A stretch of DNA of 64,000 nucleotides, from positions 7,132,676 to 7,196,675 of the forward strand of contig CM030933.1 in NCBI GenBank assembly GCA_018136815.1, read 5' to 3'. Below are positions 10,686 to 22,099 of this stretch, piece by piece. Numbering within the stretch: position 1 is the first letter of the stretch; every line of letters begins with the position of its first letter. This stretch comes from Isochrysis galbana (taxonomy: Eukaryota > Haptophyta > Isochrysidales > Isochrysidaceae). Position numbers and translations under genes: made by a program. Below the pieces are notes generated by a model. It was not told where the DNA came from. It did no database searches and saw only the letters and a list, made by a program, of their open reading frames with translations.

Positions 10686-11734
10686 GAAAATAGTACACGC
10701 CGTCGAGGAACTCGAAAACAACTAAACAAAAATGAACAAGCCGTCAAAGTGGAGACACAAAAGAATTACAGAGACGCCACGGCCCCGACATAATCAAGAT
10801 GAGAAAAGCGAGTCCGGGTGGACGGTCATACCAGGGGCAACGATTCAAAAGGCCTGCCCGGCCCCCGCACTCCGAACCAGGTCTTAGGTAGCGCACCGAG
10901 ACCGAACCCCGGAAACCAAAGAAAAAGGAATGAAGGGGGGCAGGGGAAGAGGTGGGGAAAGGGAACTTAAGGGCGGTGTTAGTAGAAGCGGGAGATCCCG
11001 TCAACAGTAGGTGTGTAGCCCAGAATCTTCAGATTTTTTTTTTGGCAAGAATCCCGTAACGAAACTCAACATAAACACAAACACGCGCACCCTCAGGAAC
11101 AATGATAGATAGATGATAGATGACCTCTATTTGCTATTTGTTATTCAAGGATTCTACGAGTGCGATGGCAAGTGCGCTCTTGTTCTTTCCCTAGATGGGA
11201 AATACGAAATACGGTATACGGTGCTGGGGCCTGCAAATACAGCCCAATTCATGTGTGTATTGCGGTTAAATGTTTTGTGCTACAATGTACCCCCCTGGGG
11301 TACGAAATCCATGGAATCGTACCCCTCTACCGGATTTCCCCGCCATGGCGGCCCTCTCGGCCCAACGGTGGGCACCCGTTGCCCGAAATCGGTGCGCAGC
11401 CCTCGGGCATAGTGTCCCCTCAGTCCATCTGGCCGCGGAGGTTCGGAGCTCACCCATTGAGTCTCGTCAGAGCCGCCCAAAGTCGGGCACTCTGAGTGAG
11501 GTCCTCCATTGCTCCTCCCCCCCCCCCCGCGCGGACCCTCCGTCGTGAGCCGTCGCACGATGCCCGACACGCCTGCGGGAGTACCTCCCAGTTGACCCAT
11601 GTCGCGGGCCACCACATGTCTAAGGTACCAATCCTGCGACGACCAGAGCTCAGCCCACTCACAACCACTCGAACGACATGCCGAGACAGGTTGGTGACCT
11701 GCAGCCCCCTGAGTACCTACAACTCGGCGAGAAC
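10686..11734. other. Non-coding region between repeat pieces
   Basis: No coding gene is supported. GCAAGAATCCCGT occurs at both 10,620 and 11,047, bounding a block of about 425 bp that ends in a T-run. A GATA/GATAGATGATAGATGA tract lies near 11,103-11,130 and a poly-C tract at 11,517-11,528. It may be a diverged left part of the repeat that continues at 11,735. Confidence 0.4.
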
Positions 11735-12217
11735 CGGAAAGGCCGCCCAGGGAAGGAAACCCAAGATCAAAACCCCAAGGGAACTTAGCACACCGATATT
11801 CACGGAGGACCAAAAGGGTAGATTGAAAATGAGCGACACCCTGAGACAAGTGGCGGAAGCGATCGGCCTAGCAGAGCGGCTAGCCTGAGACACACCTACA
11901 GCCTGCCTCGAGCCCAACCAGAAGAAGGCGCTAAAATACCGCGCAACACAACGAGCTTCAAGGACGACAAGACGCCCAAACGACCAAAACAAACATAAAC
12001 AGGCCACCCAGCGACACAGGAGAAAGGCGAGAACATTCGCTGGGGACAAGTGCACCCGATCCAACCCAACTCCCCCCAACAACCTGAGCCCCTAAGTAGA
12101 GCACAAGGGGAGGAGCCGCAAGGCGGGTAGTGGGGAGCGAGGTGGGAAGGAGCGTGGCTACGAAGATAGATCTCAGTGCCGCGCGCGAGGCGAGAATATT
12201 AAAAGGTTTTTTTTTTC
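11735..12217. repeat. Dispersed repeat R2, copy 1 (unoccupied relative of hAT target)
   Basis: Aligns with 56,825-56,877 joined to 58,880-59,325, the repeat in which the hAT transposon is inserted. Shared landmarks: GAAAGGCCGCCCA(A/G)GG, ACAGGAGAAAGG, CCCCTAAGTAG(A/T)GCAC(A/G)AGGGGAG, GCCGCAAGGCGGGTA, GCGTGGCTACGA, and AGGCGAGAATATTAAAAGG at the right end. This copy lacks the transposon, so it represents the structure before insertion. It is followed directly by a deleted retrotransposon. Confidence 0.75.
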
Positions 12218-12270
12218 TACGTCCTCCGTCCCTCCGGTTCGCGTTCCGTGCCACTCTCCCGTCCCCTTCA

Positions 12271-12630
12271 CATGCCCGTCATATGCCCTCCCCGTTCTCC
12301 CGATGAGCCCGTTCCGGGCTCTCCGGATGAACCGTGCGCCGCGCTAGCCGCCGGTGCGCCTCCGCGGCTCGTTTCCAATGAAGAAACGAGCTCCGCTCCG
12401 ACAAGCACAAAATCGGCGCTCGCGCCTTCGGCTGTCGCCCCTCCGAGTTTCCAAGGCGGAGAGGACCTTTCATCCCCCTCCCAAGAGTCACCCAATGCCC
12501 CATCCGAACCCGAGCCACCCAAGCCACCTTCACATCCCATCTTTCCATCCCGTAGCCTCACTCCAAGTTCGATTCCAAATACACTCCGGAGCCGACCGGA
12601 GCGAAGAAGACAACGAGTCACCGTCGCGCT
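12271..12630 (+). mobile_element. Deletion derivative of the gypsy element
   Basis: Starts ATGCCCGT and encodes a relative of the Gag N-terminus of the full element at 52,257 (shared LAAGAP, then TSTKSALAPSA). At about 12,500 it jumps to a segment of Pol: IPSFHPVASLQVRFQIHSG here against LPSFHPVASLQVRFKIHAG there. Roughly 4.2 kb of gag-pol is missing between the two. It is in the opposite orientation to the full-length copy. Because Gag starts at the same Met in both copies, it supports the Gag start chosen at 52,257. Confidence 0.75.
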
Positions 12631-13110
12631 TGACAAACTTCGGGTCGCGCAGGGTCCAGATCGTGCCGCCGTTCTCGTACGTTTTCGGAGCTTCCGCCTC
12701 ATCCTCGGACGAGTCATCTCCGATGTTGCTGGGGTTGGTCTGGCTGTAGCTATCACTCTCGTTGTCACTCTCGGAGTCGTCGTGTATCTGCGTGTTGAGA
12801 ACAGGAGCAGGCCGGCCATCTTGATAAGGTAGGAGCTGCACCTCGAGGGAGTTCCCGTTCTCGTCGAACTCAAAGGCGTCGAGGAAGTACGACTTGTTGC
12901 GAGTTTCTTCTTCCCACTTCATCATCACCTTGGTTCTCTCGGAGTCAGCCCAGCGATCGATGATGCCCACGTACTTCTTCTTCTGCGCTGTGTTGGCAGC
13001 CCAGCTGACTGACCAAAACTCGGCGTTGATGTCGAGGACGACGCCCTTCACATTCTTGTGGCTCTTGAGGATCGCTTTGATCTCGGAGAAGGTCTGCGAG
13101 GCGCAAGGGG
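12530..13110 (-). CDS. Unrecognised exon, acidic protein fragment
   Basis: Minus-strand exon with a plausible acceptor (CCTCGCAG) at about 13,098. It reads EIKAILKSHKNVKGVVLDIN, then a Trp-rich segment (KYVGIIDRWADSERTKVMMK), then an acidic Ser/Asp/Glu tail. Codon-level openness over about 190 residues and the splice acceptor argue it was real. The last 35 or so residues are read from antisense retrotransposon sequence (12,530-12,630), so the original C-terminus is gone. The layout recalls the N-terminal region of DNA-transposon proteins, but I cannot name a family. No upstream exon was identified. Confidence 0.35.
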
Positions 13111-13129
13111 TGCATGGGAGTGGTCAGAT

Positions 13130-13920
13130 TGGTCATTCCTGTGCTAGCGCTCGCTCAGCTCAGTGATTGAGGCCTGGATTCTTCAGCTGGGCTCACAGCG
13201 CGCGCGCACCTGTGCTGGCATCGTGCGCGTCGGCGTGGATTGGTCTGATGAGGAGGTAGGGGCCATAAAAGTCAGAAGGTACCACTGGTACAATCCCGTC
13301 ATGGGCAAGGCTACCAGGGGCACTGCCATTGCTCCCTCGGACGGACTGCCCCGACGATCGGATCTCGCCGACGGGCAATGGCGGGCGCCGAGCCTCCCTG
13401 ACCCTATGAGTGCTGTGCGCCCTGTTTGGTGGGTTGTCAGGGCAAACCTGGGCACCCCAAGCGGGGAGATGACAGGGGAGACCCTCGGGGGGAGGGAGCG
13501 AACCTTCGGGAAGATCGGCGAGGCTTCGACCGTTGCTCAGAAGGCGGCAAAGGAGGCAGATATTTTCCGTTGTCTTCCCCCCCCCCCCCCCCCGAAGACC
13601 ACCCGGTAGTCTTTAAGACTACGGGTTTGCGCAACCGCATATGCGTTGTGTGAGAAAAGTTGTGTGAGGTTTGTGTTCGCCAATGAGTTGTCTCGAAGCC
13701 TCGCCGCTTCGCCCGTCGGTTGGTTGTCCTTGTTGAGACAACTCATTGATTTTGACCAACTCGAGGTCCGAAAACTAACGCAACATCAATCAACATCGCA
13801 CAAACAAATCAATGAAACAAAGGACAACCAAGCAAACAAACCGACCAACTCGAGTTGTCTCAATCAATGTTGAGTGTGATCATATGCGAAAGGCCCTATT
13901 GGCATGTAAGTGGTGAAGAT
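13130..13920. other. Non-coding region with inverted repeats
   Basis: Contains a poly-C run at 13,579-13,594, a hairpin around GGTAGTCTTTAAGACTACGG (13,609-13,628), and a 14-bp perfect inverted repeat, CAATGAGTTGTCTC at 13,681-13,694 with its complement at 13,735-13,748. A third relative (GAGTTGTCTCAATCAATG) lies at about 13,851-13,868. No gene is supported. Confidence 0.5.
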
Positions 13921-13921
13921 A

Positions 13922-16900
13922 CTACGGAGATGAGGGTGCAACACTGTCCATGACGAGTCTTTGGTCAAGGGGCAAGGACGGGTGTACAATGCCGGGAACT
14001 TGCTTCGCCTCGAGCATGGGTATCGCTCGTCCTTCACTTGGAACTTTGCTTGCCCTGCGCTCCGCGGCGAGCTTGAGCTCCTTCGTTTGGGACTCGAGCA
14101 TTGTAGCATCAGCTATCGAGGCAAGCGACACCTGGGCAAGCGAGCGGTGCAGAATGTCGGCCAGAGCCGACAACTCTCGTCCCCGCTCTTCGCCACGCGT
14201 CGCCGCTTCAAGAGTTTGACGCTCGCGCCAAGCTAGCCCTTGTTGAAGCCGTTCTGCGCGTTCTTCAGCTTGCGCGAGAGCCCTAGCGTGCTCTTCCCTC
14301 TCCAGAACGAGTTTCTCCTCCAACCGGCGTACGTCTGAAAGCGCTCGATTGAGATCACCATTGGCGCGGAGCGTCTCGTCGCGTCGCCGTGCCGCCTCTA
14401 GCTCTGCTTGGGCATGACACTCAACAAGGTCGTGTTGAGCTGCTTGCAACTGAGCGTGCAGTTCCATCTCACGTGCGGCGGTAGCTGCGCGAAGGTCGTC
14501 CGAAGCCTTTTCCGACTCTGCACGTTCCGCTTCGAGTAAGGCGTTGTGCCGCGACTCTCGCGCTTGCAATTCTTCTCGGTGGGCCACTGCCGAGCTTTCC
14601 AGCTTCCGTGTGAGGGCCTGCATGGCCCACCGGAGAAGGCAGAATGCACTCAGAAATCAACCGTGTGTTACGGATACTGTTGGGAGAGGTTGAAACGAAA
14701 AGGCATGCCTAAAGGCGTGGCTCACCTCAATTTCCGCGTGTAGCGAGGCCGACGCAGAATTGATCGAGGCCCTCGACCTGCGTGCCGCGTCCTCTTCTAG
14801 ATGCTTGATCGCCTCGGCATGCGCCGCCGCCGCCTCGACTGCCGCTGCCTCGACCGCCGCCGCTCTCTCACGCTGCCGCTCCAGTCGCGCTTCGGCCGCC
14901 GCCGCCGCCCTTCGCTCACGTGCCTCCGCATCACGCAGCTCGTTGGCCAAACGAACCACCTCCTCCCGAGCCTCACGCAGCGCAAACTGCGCCTCCGCAG
15001 CTAATGCAGCAGCTCGCCCGGCCTCGCATTGCGCCTCACCGACCTGAACGCGCAGTGGCCTAACTTCCTCGTCGCGCACACGGTCAACGGCAGCTTTCAC
15101 GGCCCCAGCGCGTCTCTCAGAGTCGGCACGTTCGCGAGCGTCATGTGCACTCAGTAGCGCCGACTCCAGCTCCGAGAAGTCGCCGCCAGCCAGCGCGGCG
15201 TCGCATTCTGCCATGGGAAGGGCAAGCTCGCAGGCGAGTTTCCGCACAAGACCTTCAGTAGCTCTCTGTAGGGATATGCTCTCTGTAAGCTTGGCCTGTG
15301 CCTTTGCCGCCTGTACCTTCGCACTCTCCGAGAGTGAATTGGCCGCCGCCGCCTCGTGCTGCAGTCGAACTACGTCCCCTTGTACCTTTTGCATGGCTTG
15401 TGCCGCTGCCTCGCGCTCCGTCTCAGCCTCCGCACGCAGTGTTGCCACCATCTCTTCGGTTGCAGCCAAGCGCTTTTGGAATCGTGTCATCTCGACCTCG
15501 GCTTTCTCGGCCGCTTTCTCCGCGGCGATGGCGCGGGCCTCCATCATGGGAAGATTGACGGCACACACGCTATCACGCTCCGCACGTGCAACTAGCAACT
15601 CTTCCCGCAGCGCTGCCTCCGATGCGCCAGCAGCCGAAAGCTCAGTGCGCAGCCGCGCCTCCATTTCCTCCAAACGTCGGACCGCCGCGGCGTGCGCAGC
15701 AGCGTGCCTTTCTTCCTCGATCCGGAGAGAGCCCGCCTTGTCCGCCTCCACCTTTGCGACGCGGGCCTCCACCGCCATTGTCGCCGCCTCCGCCCGTCCG
15801 ACGGCCTCCGCAGCTGCGGCCGTCGCTCGTTGCAGAGCAGCTGTATGCTCTCTCGCCGCCACTGCTGCGGCGGCGCGCTCGGCGTCCAGTGAGGAGCGGA
15901 GCGCATCAATTGTGGCTTGCTTTGCTGCTACGATAGCGGACGCGTCGAAGATAATCTCACGTACCATGCCCTCCGATTCGCACGTTGCGCGATTCATTTC
16001 CGTCCGGACGGCCAACTTGAGCATGCCCATCTCCTCACGCAAGGCCGTAGTTTGAGCACCCATCTCAGCCAACCGCTTGCGCATGACCGCGGCGGCTTCG
16101 TTGTGTCTTCGCATGGTGGCAACTGACGCGTCGGTAAGACAGGTGGCCTGAGCCCGCCACTCTCTCCGCTCGCGCTCGTGCGCCTCCGCGGCTGCAGCCA
16201 AGCGGGCCTCATACCGAGCCTCCAAAGTGGCAGGCAAAGCCCGTGATTTGTCTTGAGCCATCTGGAGTAGCTTGACTGTATCACTGAGCTGTTTGATCAG
16301 GCGAATATCTTCTCCGTACGACCGATCCGCAACTTCCAGCTCCGTGCGGATCACAGAACAGGCAGCGGTTGCGCACTTTGCGTCGCCTTGGGCGGCCTCT
16401 AACCGGAGTGTTGCCTGCACTCGCGCCGCAGCTGCCTCGGCTTCCTTCATCTCCAGATCCACCACTTGCCTGTGTGCCGCCTGAAGTTGCTCGTGAGTCT
16501 CCGAGAAATTTGTCTCCGCCACTACTCGAGCCCTCAACTCTGTGTCCACCTTCTCTTGCAACCCGGCGACCAGCGCGTCCACCTCGGAGAGCATACTCAG
16601 AACTAGAGCTCTCGCTATACGCTCCTCCGCCAGCATTTTACGGGTCGCGTTCGCCTCCGCAGCGGCCAGGTCACTATTCGCTCGTGCAGCCTCTGCCGCA
16701 GCCATCGCCTCATGAGCATTCCTTAGCTCTTCCCGAACTCCTTCTAACCGCTCCTCCGCCTTGGCGGCTTGCTCCCGCAGAGCGGCGGTGGTAGCATCGG
16801 CATCCAGTTGGGCGCGTTCTTCGATAGCGAGAGCAATCGCGGCCTCGACTTCAGCAAGAGGCATCCACTCCGCCTCATAGCGCGCTTTCAAGGCCGCTAG

Positions 16901-19080
16901 ATCGCAGCGACGAGCCTCAGCATGTTGCGCTTGAGCTGCTTCGACCTAAGGAGGGTCGCGTGAATCGCGAGCATGTTGCATAGCAAGGCGCGGATTGGCA
17001 CAGCTTTAGCGCCTGCCCATGGTCTTCGACAAGCGCTCCCCAGCCTGCTGTGAGCAAACACTATTGACGCCGGCCAAGCGAGGTGTCAGGCTACTAGCAC
17101 CGACAATGATAAGGTTTTGTGGCTCTCGCGCACCTGCTTTGCTGCCTTCTCCTCCATTTCCGCCCGTTGCGCCACAAGAGCGCGCCTGGCCTCCTCGGCT
17201 AGAGCCTCAAGCCTTTCCACAGACGCATTCGCTTCCGACGCCGCAGTCGCACGAGCTGCAATGGCCTCGGACTCCGCCGCCGCCACACGAGCGTCCGCCT
17301 CAGCAACAGCTTCCTCAAGAAGCCTTGTGATGCAGTCCGACTCCTTGGCTCGCTCAGCCGAGTAAGCTGCCCCGAGTTCTGCCCGCACCGCCTCAAGGGC
17401 AGCAGCGTGGCCTGACGTCACGCGCTGGATCTCATCGGCCGCCTCGGCCTCAAGAGAGCCTTTTACCCTCTCGACCAGCGTTGCTTGGGCGCGTAGCTCG
17501 CTGGCAAGCTCCGCCATCCGCTCCTCCGCCCTGAACTCCGCTTGCCGCAATGCCTCGCGGCACGCCTCCACTTCACCACGCCACAGCTCAACGTCGCTTA
17601 GGGCGCGCGAGAGCTCGTCTCGTGACGCTGCAAGCTCCGACGCGCGGGTCTCAGCAATTGCGCGCGCTGCCCCCAGTTCTCGCTCAAGCATGCTGCGCCG
17701 GTAGGCGAGTTCGCTCGCTGCGCGTGCCTCACCCTCTGCAATACCGTCCACACGTGCTTCCCTCACTGCTTGCACATGCTCGCGTGCTAGCTCCGCCTCG
17801 CGCCTCGCAGCAATTGCTGCCGCCTTCGACATCTCCTCCCCCCATGACGATGCAGCAAGCCGATGGGCAGACTGCTCCTCTCGGAGCTTGCCCTCGAGAG
17901 CCTCGACGCGAGAGCGCAAGGCCGTCTCCCGTGCGTCCAAGGGCCTTGTGCGTTCGTATTCCATGAGCTCCTTGACCTTCTCGCCCATCCTTCGATACTT
18001 TCTGTCAAGGGCGTCCCGGTCAGCGCGTGCCTCAGCACATTCGATCAGGGCCTGCTTTCTTTCCGCCTCAGCTTGCGCCAGGGTCGCGCGCGCCTCTGAT
18101 AGCTCGTCACCGCCTGTGGCCTGTACCGCACGATCCTCGGCCTGGCGAGGCGGCAGTGAGTCCGTGGCGGTCTGCTTTGGCCCCGAGGCCAAAGAGCATG
18201 CAGAGGTCTGACTCCCTCTTTTTAGGCTCTGCTGTGCCTCGGCCAGCGCCGCACTCGCCTTAGCTGCGTCGGCCTCGGCCAGCCTGGCCCTCTCCTCTGC
18301 AGCGGCACCAGCCTGCTGAGCCGTAAGAAGCGACTCTTGCAGCGAGGTGATTTGCGCGACCCGCTCGCCGTCTGTGCGCGCAGCACTGGCAGCAGTCTCA
18401 TGCAGCAGCGCAGTGGCTGACACAACCTCTCTCATATGGCCCTCGCGTTGGGCGGCCGCCGCGGCCTGCACGCTGCGGACACGCTCCTCTGACTCCTCGC
18501 GTGCCAATCTCGCATCTCGCTGGGCTGCCGCGAGGTCTGCTTCGAGCCGCGCGACCTGCGCTTCCATGGACCCTAGCAGACGCGAGGCCTGCTCAAGCTG
18601 CGATTCCAGGCTCTTGCGAGCGGCCTGCTCAGCGCCTGCCTCCACTCTCAGCTTCTCGGCCTCGGCGCGTGCACGGTCGGCGGCCACCTCGAGCGATTGT
18701 AGCCTGTCGGCAGTGCACATGAGCTGCGGCAGCGCTGCCCTAGCGTCGTCGGCATCGCGCTGCGCGTTATCGGCATCGCGCCGGGCGTCATCAGCGTCGC
18801 GCCGTGCGGCGAGTAGCGCGGCCTCACACTGCACCGCCTCGCGGCACAGCACACCGATCTGCCGCTCCTGCTCGGAGGCGACTGCAGCCTGGAGCGCCTC
18901 AATCATCCTCTCGGCGAGGTGGCTGCCGCCCTCGGCCAGGATAACGCCTAGCTGGCTCTGGCTGGCGCGGAGCTGAGTGGCAAGCGAGGAGAGGCGCGAT
19001 TCGTAGCGCTGCTGCAGCCGCGCCAGCTCGTCGCAAGGCGTCATCGCCTCCGGCCGCGGCGGAGGCGCCAGGCATGCCAT
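13922..19080 (-). CDS. Large coiled-coil protein, three exons
   Basis: Exons 19,080-17,134, 16,945-14,726 and 14,617-13,922 join in phase 0 at both introns (CAG|GTGCGC...TTAG|GTC and GAG|GTGAGC...GCAG|GCC) to give about 1620 residues. Starts MACLAPPPRPEAM. Apart from the short Pro-rich start and a Pro-containing tail, nearly the whole chain is Ala/Glu/Arg/Leu heptad sequence typical of a long parallel coiled coil. No motor, nucleotide-binding or membrane segment is visible. Such proteins serve as centrosome, basal-body, Golgi-tether or chromosome scaffolds. The presence of MKS1 in the window makes a ciliary base role possible but is no proof. Extreme GC bias at third positions gives long antisense open frames, which I treat as artefacts. 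Confidence 0.8.
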
Positions 19081-19623
19081 CGGATAGAGGGAGGAGCGAG
19101 GAGTGTGAGAGAAGAGGTCGGCGGCGGCCGTGGAAGGGATTCAGTGCGCAAGCGAACAAATAGAATGGGGGATAGCAAAAAAGATTTGAACAAAAGAGAG
19201 ACGAAAAGGACTGAAGTTTAAACTGCAGCCTTCTCACAGTACTATGGTTAAACCAGCACGAACCAGACGAAAACTCTGCTGACACCTACTCCCCCATCGC
19301 CTAGGGCAAAAACCCTCCTTTCCCCTCATCTAGCGTCATTCCCAAGAAAGAGATACAAGCGTACGAAAACCTAGCTGAATCGTGCTAAAGTCCGGAACCG
19401 CATAGCGCATAGCGCTGATACCGCCCTTATCCCTTACTAGTATTTACCTTCGACCTTCGTTCCCCCTCTTCCCGTTCCCCCCTTCGTTCCTTTTTCTTCG
19501 GTTTCAGGGGTCCGGCCCAGGTGCACTAACTACCTTTGGCCTAGTTCAGAGCACAGAGCGTGGAGTCCGGGCAGGCCTTCTAGGGGGACGCTCCGGCCCA
19601 ATACCAATACCCATACTCAAGCG
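19081..19623. other. Promoter side of the coiled-coil gene; no gene seen
   Basis: Contains CATAGCGCATAGCGC short repeats near 19,402 and a pyrimidine-rich CCCCTTCGTTCC/TTTCTTCGGTTTC stretch (19,465-19,510) that has a relative at 32,575-32,615, so part of it is a dispersed repeat. Confidence 0.4.
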
Positions 19624-19782
19624 CATGGAGCTCGAGAGAATCTCTGCTGCCGCTGCGAGCGCGAGGAGGATGCGCTCGTAGCGCTAGCCCCCCGCAGCCT
19701 CGCAGTCCTCCCCACGCCAGCGCCTCCTGCGCGATTCAAATGGGCTAGCATCATGGCCAGCTCCGCGTCCTCCAGCCTCCAT
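19624..19782 (+). pseudogene. Inverted duplicate of hAT C-terminal coding segment
   Basis: Plus-strand sequence here matches the minus strand of about 20,716-20,563 closely (shared GCGAGCGCGAGGAGGATGCG, CACGCCAGCGCCTCCTGCGC and GCATCATGGCCAGCTCCGCG). In-frame stops and small indels show that this copy is dead. Confidence 0.7.
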
Positions 19783-20317
19783 CCAGGTCTTGGGCCGTGA
19801 ACGGTGAACGGTGAACCGTGAAGGGGCGCGTCGGCATCGCACCTCTCCCGCCCGACTCCCTGCGTTCTCCCGCAGACCGCTGTTGAGAAGACGCTCTATT
19901 CAGAGGACACGATTTTCTCCTATTGCAGGACGGCCACAATAGAGGGTTTTTTGCAGGCCGCAATAGGGCCCCAACAGCCCCCCGCCTAGGGGTAGGCGGT
20001 TATGTCCCGTTTGTTCTGCCCAAATGTCCCAAAAAAATGTCTCGGGACATCCAAATTTTGCACCCAAATGTGCCATGAAATGTCCATTAGACATGCCTAA
20101 ATGTCTAGTCGCGCACTTATGTAGCTGCCACCCCGCCCTCCCGGAAGGCCGGAAGGCAGCTATTGCTATTGCTATTGCTCGCCCGTGGTGTAGATAGTAA
20201 ACATTGTAGCATGTATTGTAGTATAGTGTATAGTATTATTTCATAGGCTCGTACACATACACATCTACACACATCTCACGCCTCACACCTCACACACGCT
20301 CACACATTAGCACGCGG
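19783..20317. other. Mobile-element flank and short tandem repeats
   Basis: Contains GTGAACGGTGAACGGTGAA (19,797), a TAGAGGGTTTTTTGCAGG motif at 19,940 that recurs inverted at 22,199 and 22,273 and near 39,775, three imperfect copies of an AAATGTCC-type motif (20,020-20,105), and (ATTGCT)n at 20,162. No gene. Confidence 0.45.
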
Positions 20318-20722
20318 TCATTCTTCGTTGCGGCGCGCATTGCGGTTGTAGCGCAACATCACAGACGCCTGCACTTGATCTGATAGAGAGCGGGCCCTTT
20401 CAGGACCAAACATACAGGTCATGAGAGAAAACACGCGCTCACATGCTGCCGAGTTGGGGCTGAGGCATAGGGCCATTCTAGCAGCTTGCGCCCAATGCGG
20501 AAAGTCGGTGTGGTTCGATGACCACCATGCGAGCACATCGTGAGTGAATCCCTTCACGGCACAGGAGCTGGAGAACGCGGAGCTGGCCATGATGCTGGCC
20601 CACTTGAAGCGCAGGAGGCGCTGGCGTGGCGAGGACTGCGATGCTGCGGAGGGCCGGCGCTCTGAGCGCATCCTCCTCGCGCTCGCAGCGGAGGACCTCT
20701 CGCGGTCCATGCGCTCGAGCAT
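20318..20722 (-). pseudogene. hAT transposase C-terminal fragment
   Basis: Encodes the hAT dimerisation region: DVLAWWSSNHTDFPHWAQAA, then SPNSAACERVFSLMTCMFG and LSDQVQASVMLRYNRN. This matches the C-terminus of the transposase at 58,266-58,538. No DDE catalytic core or BED finger is adjacent, so it is a fragment. The sequence before about residue 45 is Arg/Ser-rich and duplicated in inverted orientation at 19,624. Confidence 0.75.
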
Positions 20723-20929
20723 TGGGCCAGAGCGTCTGTCCGTGGCAAGACTGCAGCAGGAGGCCGCGCAGGCGGGCGCGGGTGAGGGCGTGCAGGCCTG
20801 CGATGTGCGATGTGTATGTGCGCTTTGGCTTTCGGCTCGAAGACCTTCCCAGGGTGATTGATGCCCTGCAGCTCCCTGCTGGCTTTCGGTTGAAGGGACG
20901 GCATGTGATGAGCGGAGAAGAGGCGGCCC

Positions 20930-22064
20930 TCATCGCTCTGCGACGTAGCCGGGCGGCCGCAGCTTCGAGTCCTTGATGATGTTCTCGATCGTCATGTCCT
21001 GGAAGTTGTCGGCGTTCGTGTCCGCGTACTCGATGATGAAGGACTCGATGGTCATCCTTGCCGGCATGTGGCGCGTCTCCTCGGGCACGCTCGTTGTCTC
21101 TGAACCGTCGCCGCTGCCGTTGCCGTTGCCGCGTCGCCCTCGCCCTCCCCCTTGCGCGCCGGCCGCCTGCGACCATCGAGATATTCGTGTGAATGAGTCC
21201 AGTGCAAGCAATAGGGGCCAAGCATGGCTGCATCATGGCGCAAGCGCGCGTGCAACAAGCGCACCTCCAACTCTTCGGCGCTCAGCGCCTTGTATCTTTC
21301 GCTGCCGCATCTTGCGCGCGGTGCACCGAGTGCTCTGCCGCCTGAGCCGCCTTGCGGTCGGCTGTTGCCTCTGCCGCCTCGCGCATGAGGCAGTGCACGT
21401 CGATGATGAGCGCCTGATACTCGGTGAGCTTCGCCTCGTTCTTCGTACCGCAGGTGTCCGTGGCGGTGTCCACCTCGATGGGCTCTTTCTGCTCCTTGCC
21501 GGACGTGTACAAGTGACTCTCCGCCTACGCGTGGGCACGCGGGTCGAAGGTAGGGGGTCGGTTGCGCAAGGAGTTGATGCGGGGCTGTGAATGCAAGCAA
21601 GGCAAGGGATGTGCATCCCCACCCTCCTATCCACCCCTTGCTCACCTGCACCCAGCCCCTCACAGACGTGATGACCGAGGTGTACGTGGACGTGATGGGG
21701 TTGTCCTTGATTGAACTCCGGGGCATGCATGTTGAGCAAGGGGATGATGCCGGTCTCCGCGTTGGTCCACACGTCGAGCTGCGACACGAAGTCATCCACG
21801 GCCTTCGAGCCCTTCGCCGTCATGAAGGCGTTTTGCCCGTGGCGACGATCTGCGTGAGCAACGCCACCTTCTTCTCGTCTGTCCATTGGTATCGCACACG
21901 CTTGGCCTGCGCACAAGCAGCGTGGGTGCATGGAGAGGGAGGGTGAGGGAGAGGCATTCATCACGCAGGGCTCGGGCCGCGACGCCTTGCACTGGGCCCG
22001 TGGCAGGTGCGGGGACGACGAGAAGCGGCGTGGCAACGGTGGGGCAGCGGCGCGCCTTCTCCAT
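20930..22064 (-). pseudogene. Myb/trihelix-like transposon-associated gene, frameshifted
   Basis: Reads as one protein across several frames. The N-terminal DNA-binding-like segment is YQWTDEKKVALLTQIVATGK, followed after a frame change by AKGSKAVDDFVSQLDVW. A likely intron follows VRGWVQ (GTGAGC at about 21,645 to TAG at about 21,529). Then comes a charged helix (AEATADRKAAQAAEHS). After a second frame change the sequence reads KALSAEELEVRLLHARLR. It ends with MTIESFIIEYADTNADNFQD and a stop at 20,930. Both frame changes fall at short A runs (GGCAAAACG, GCGAAAGAT), so they may be real lesions or assembly errors. Domains of this type accompany algal DNA transposons; that is an inference, and I cannot name the family. 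Confidence 0.4.
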
Positions 22065-22099
22065 TGTTGAGGTGCGGCGGAGTCCTCAATAGCGCCTCA

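Noticed and set aside
14760-18976. Plus-strand open frames antisense to the coiled-coil gene
   Set aside because: They are Ala/Ser/Arg-rich mirror images caused by strong third-position GC bias. The minus strand has the matching splice sites and heptads.
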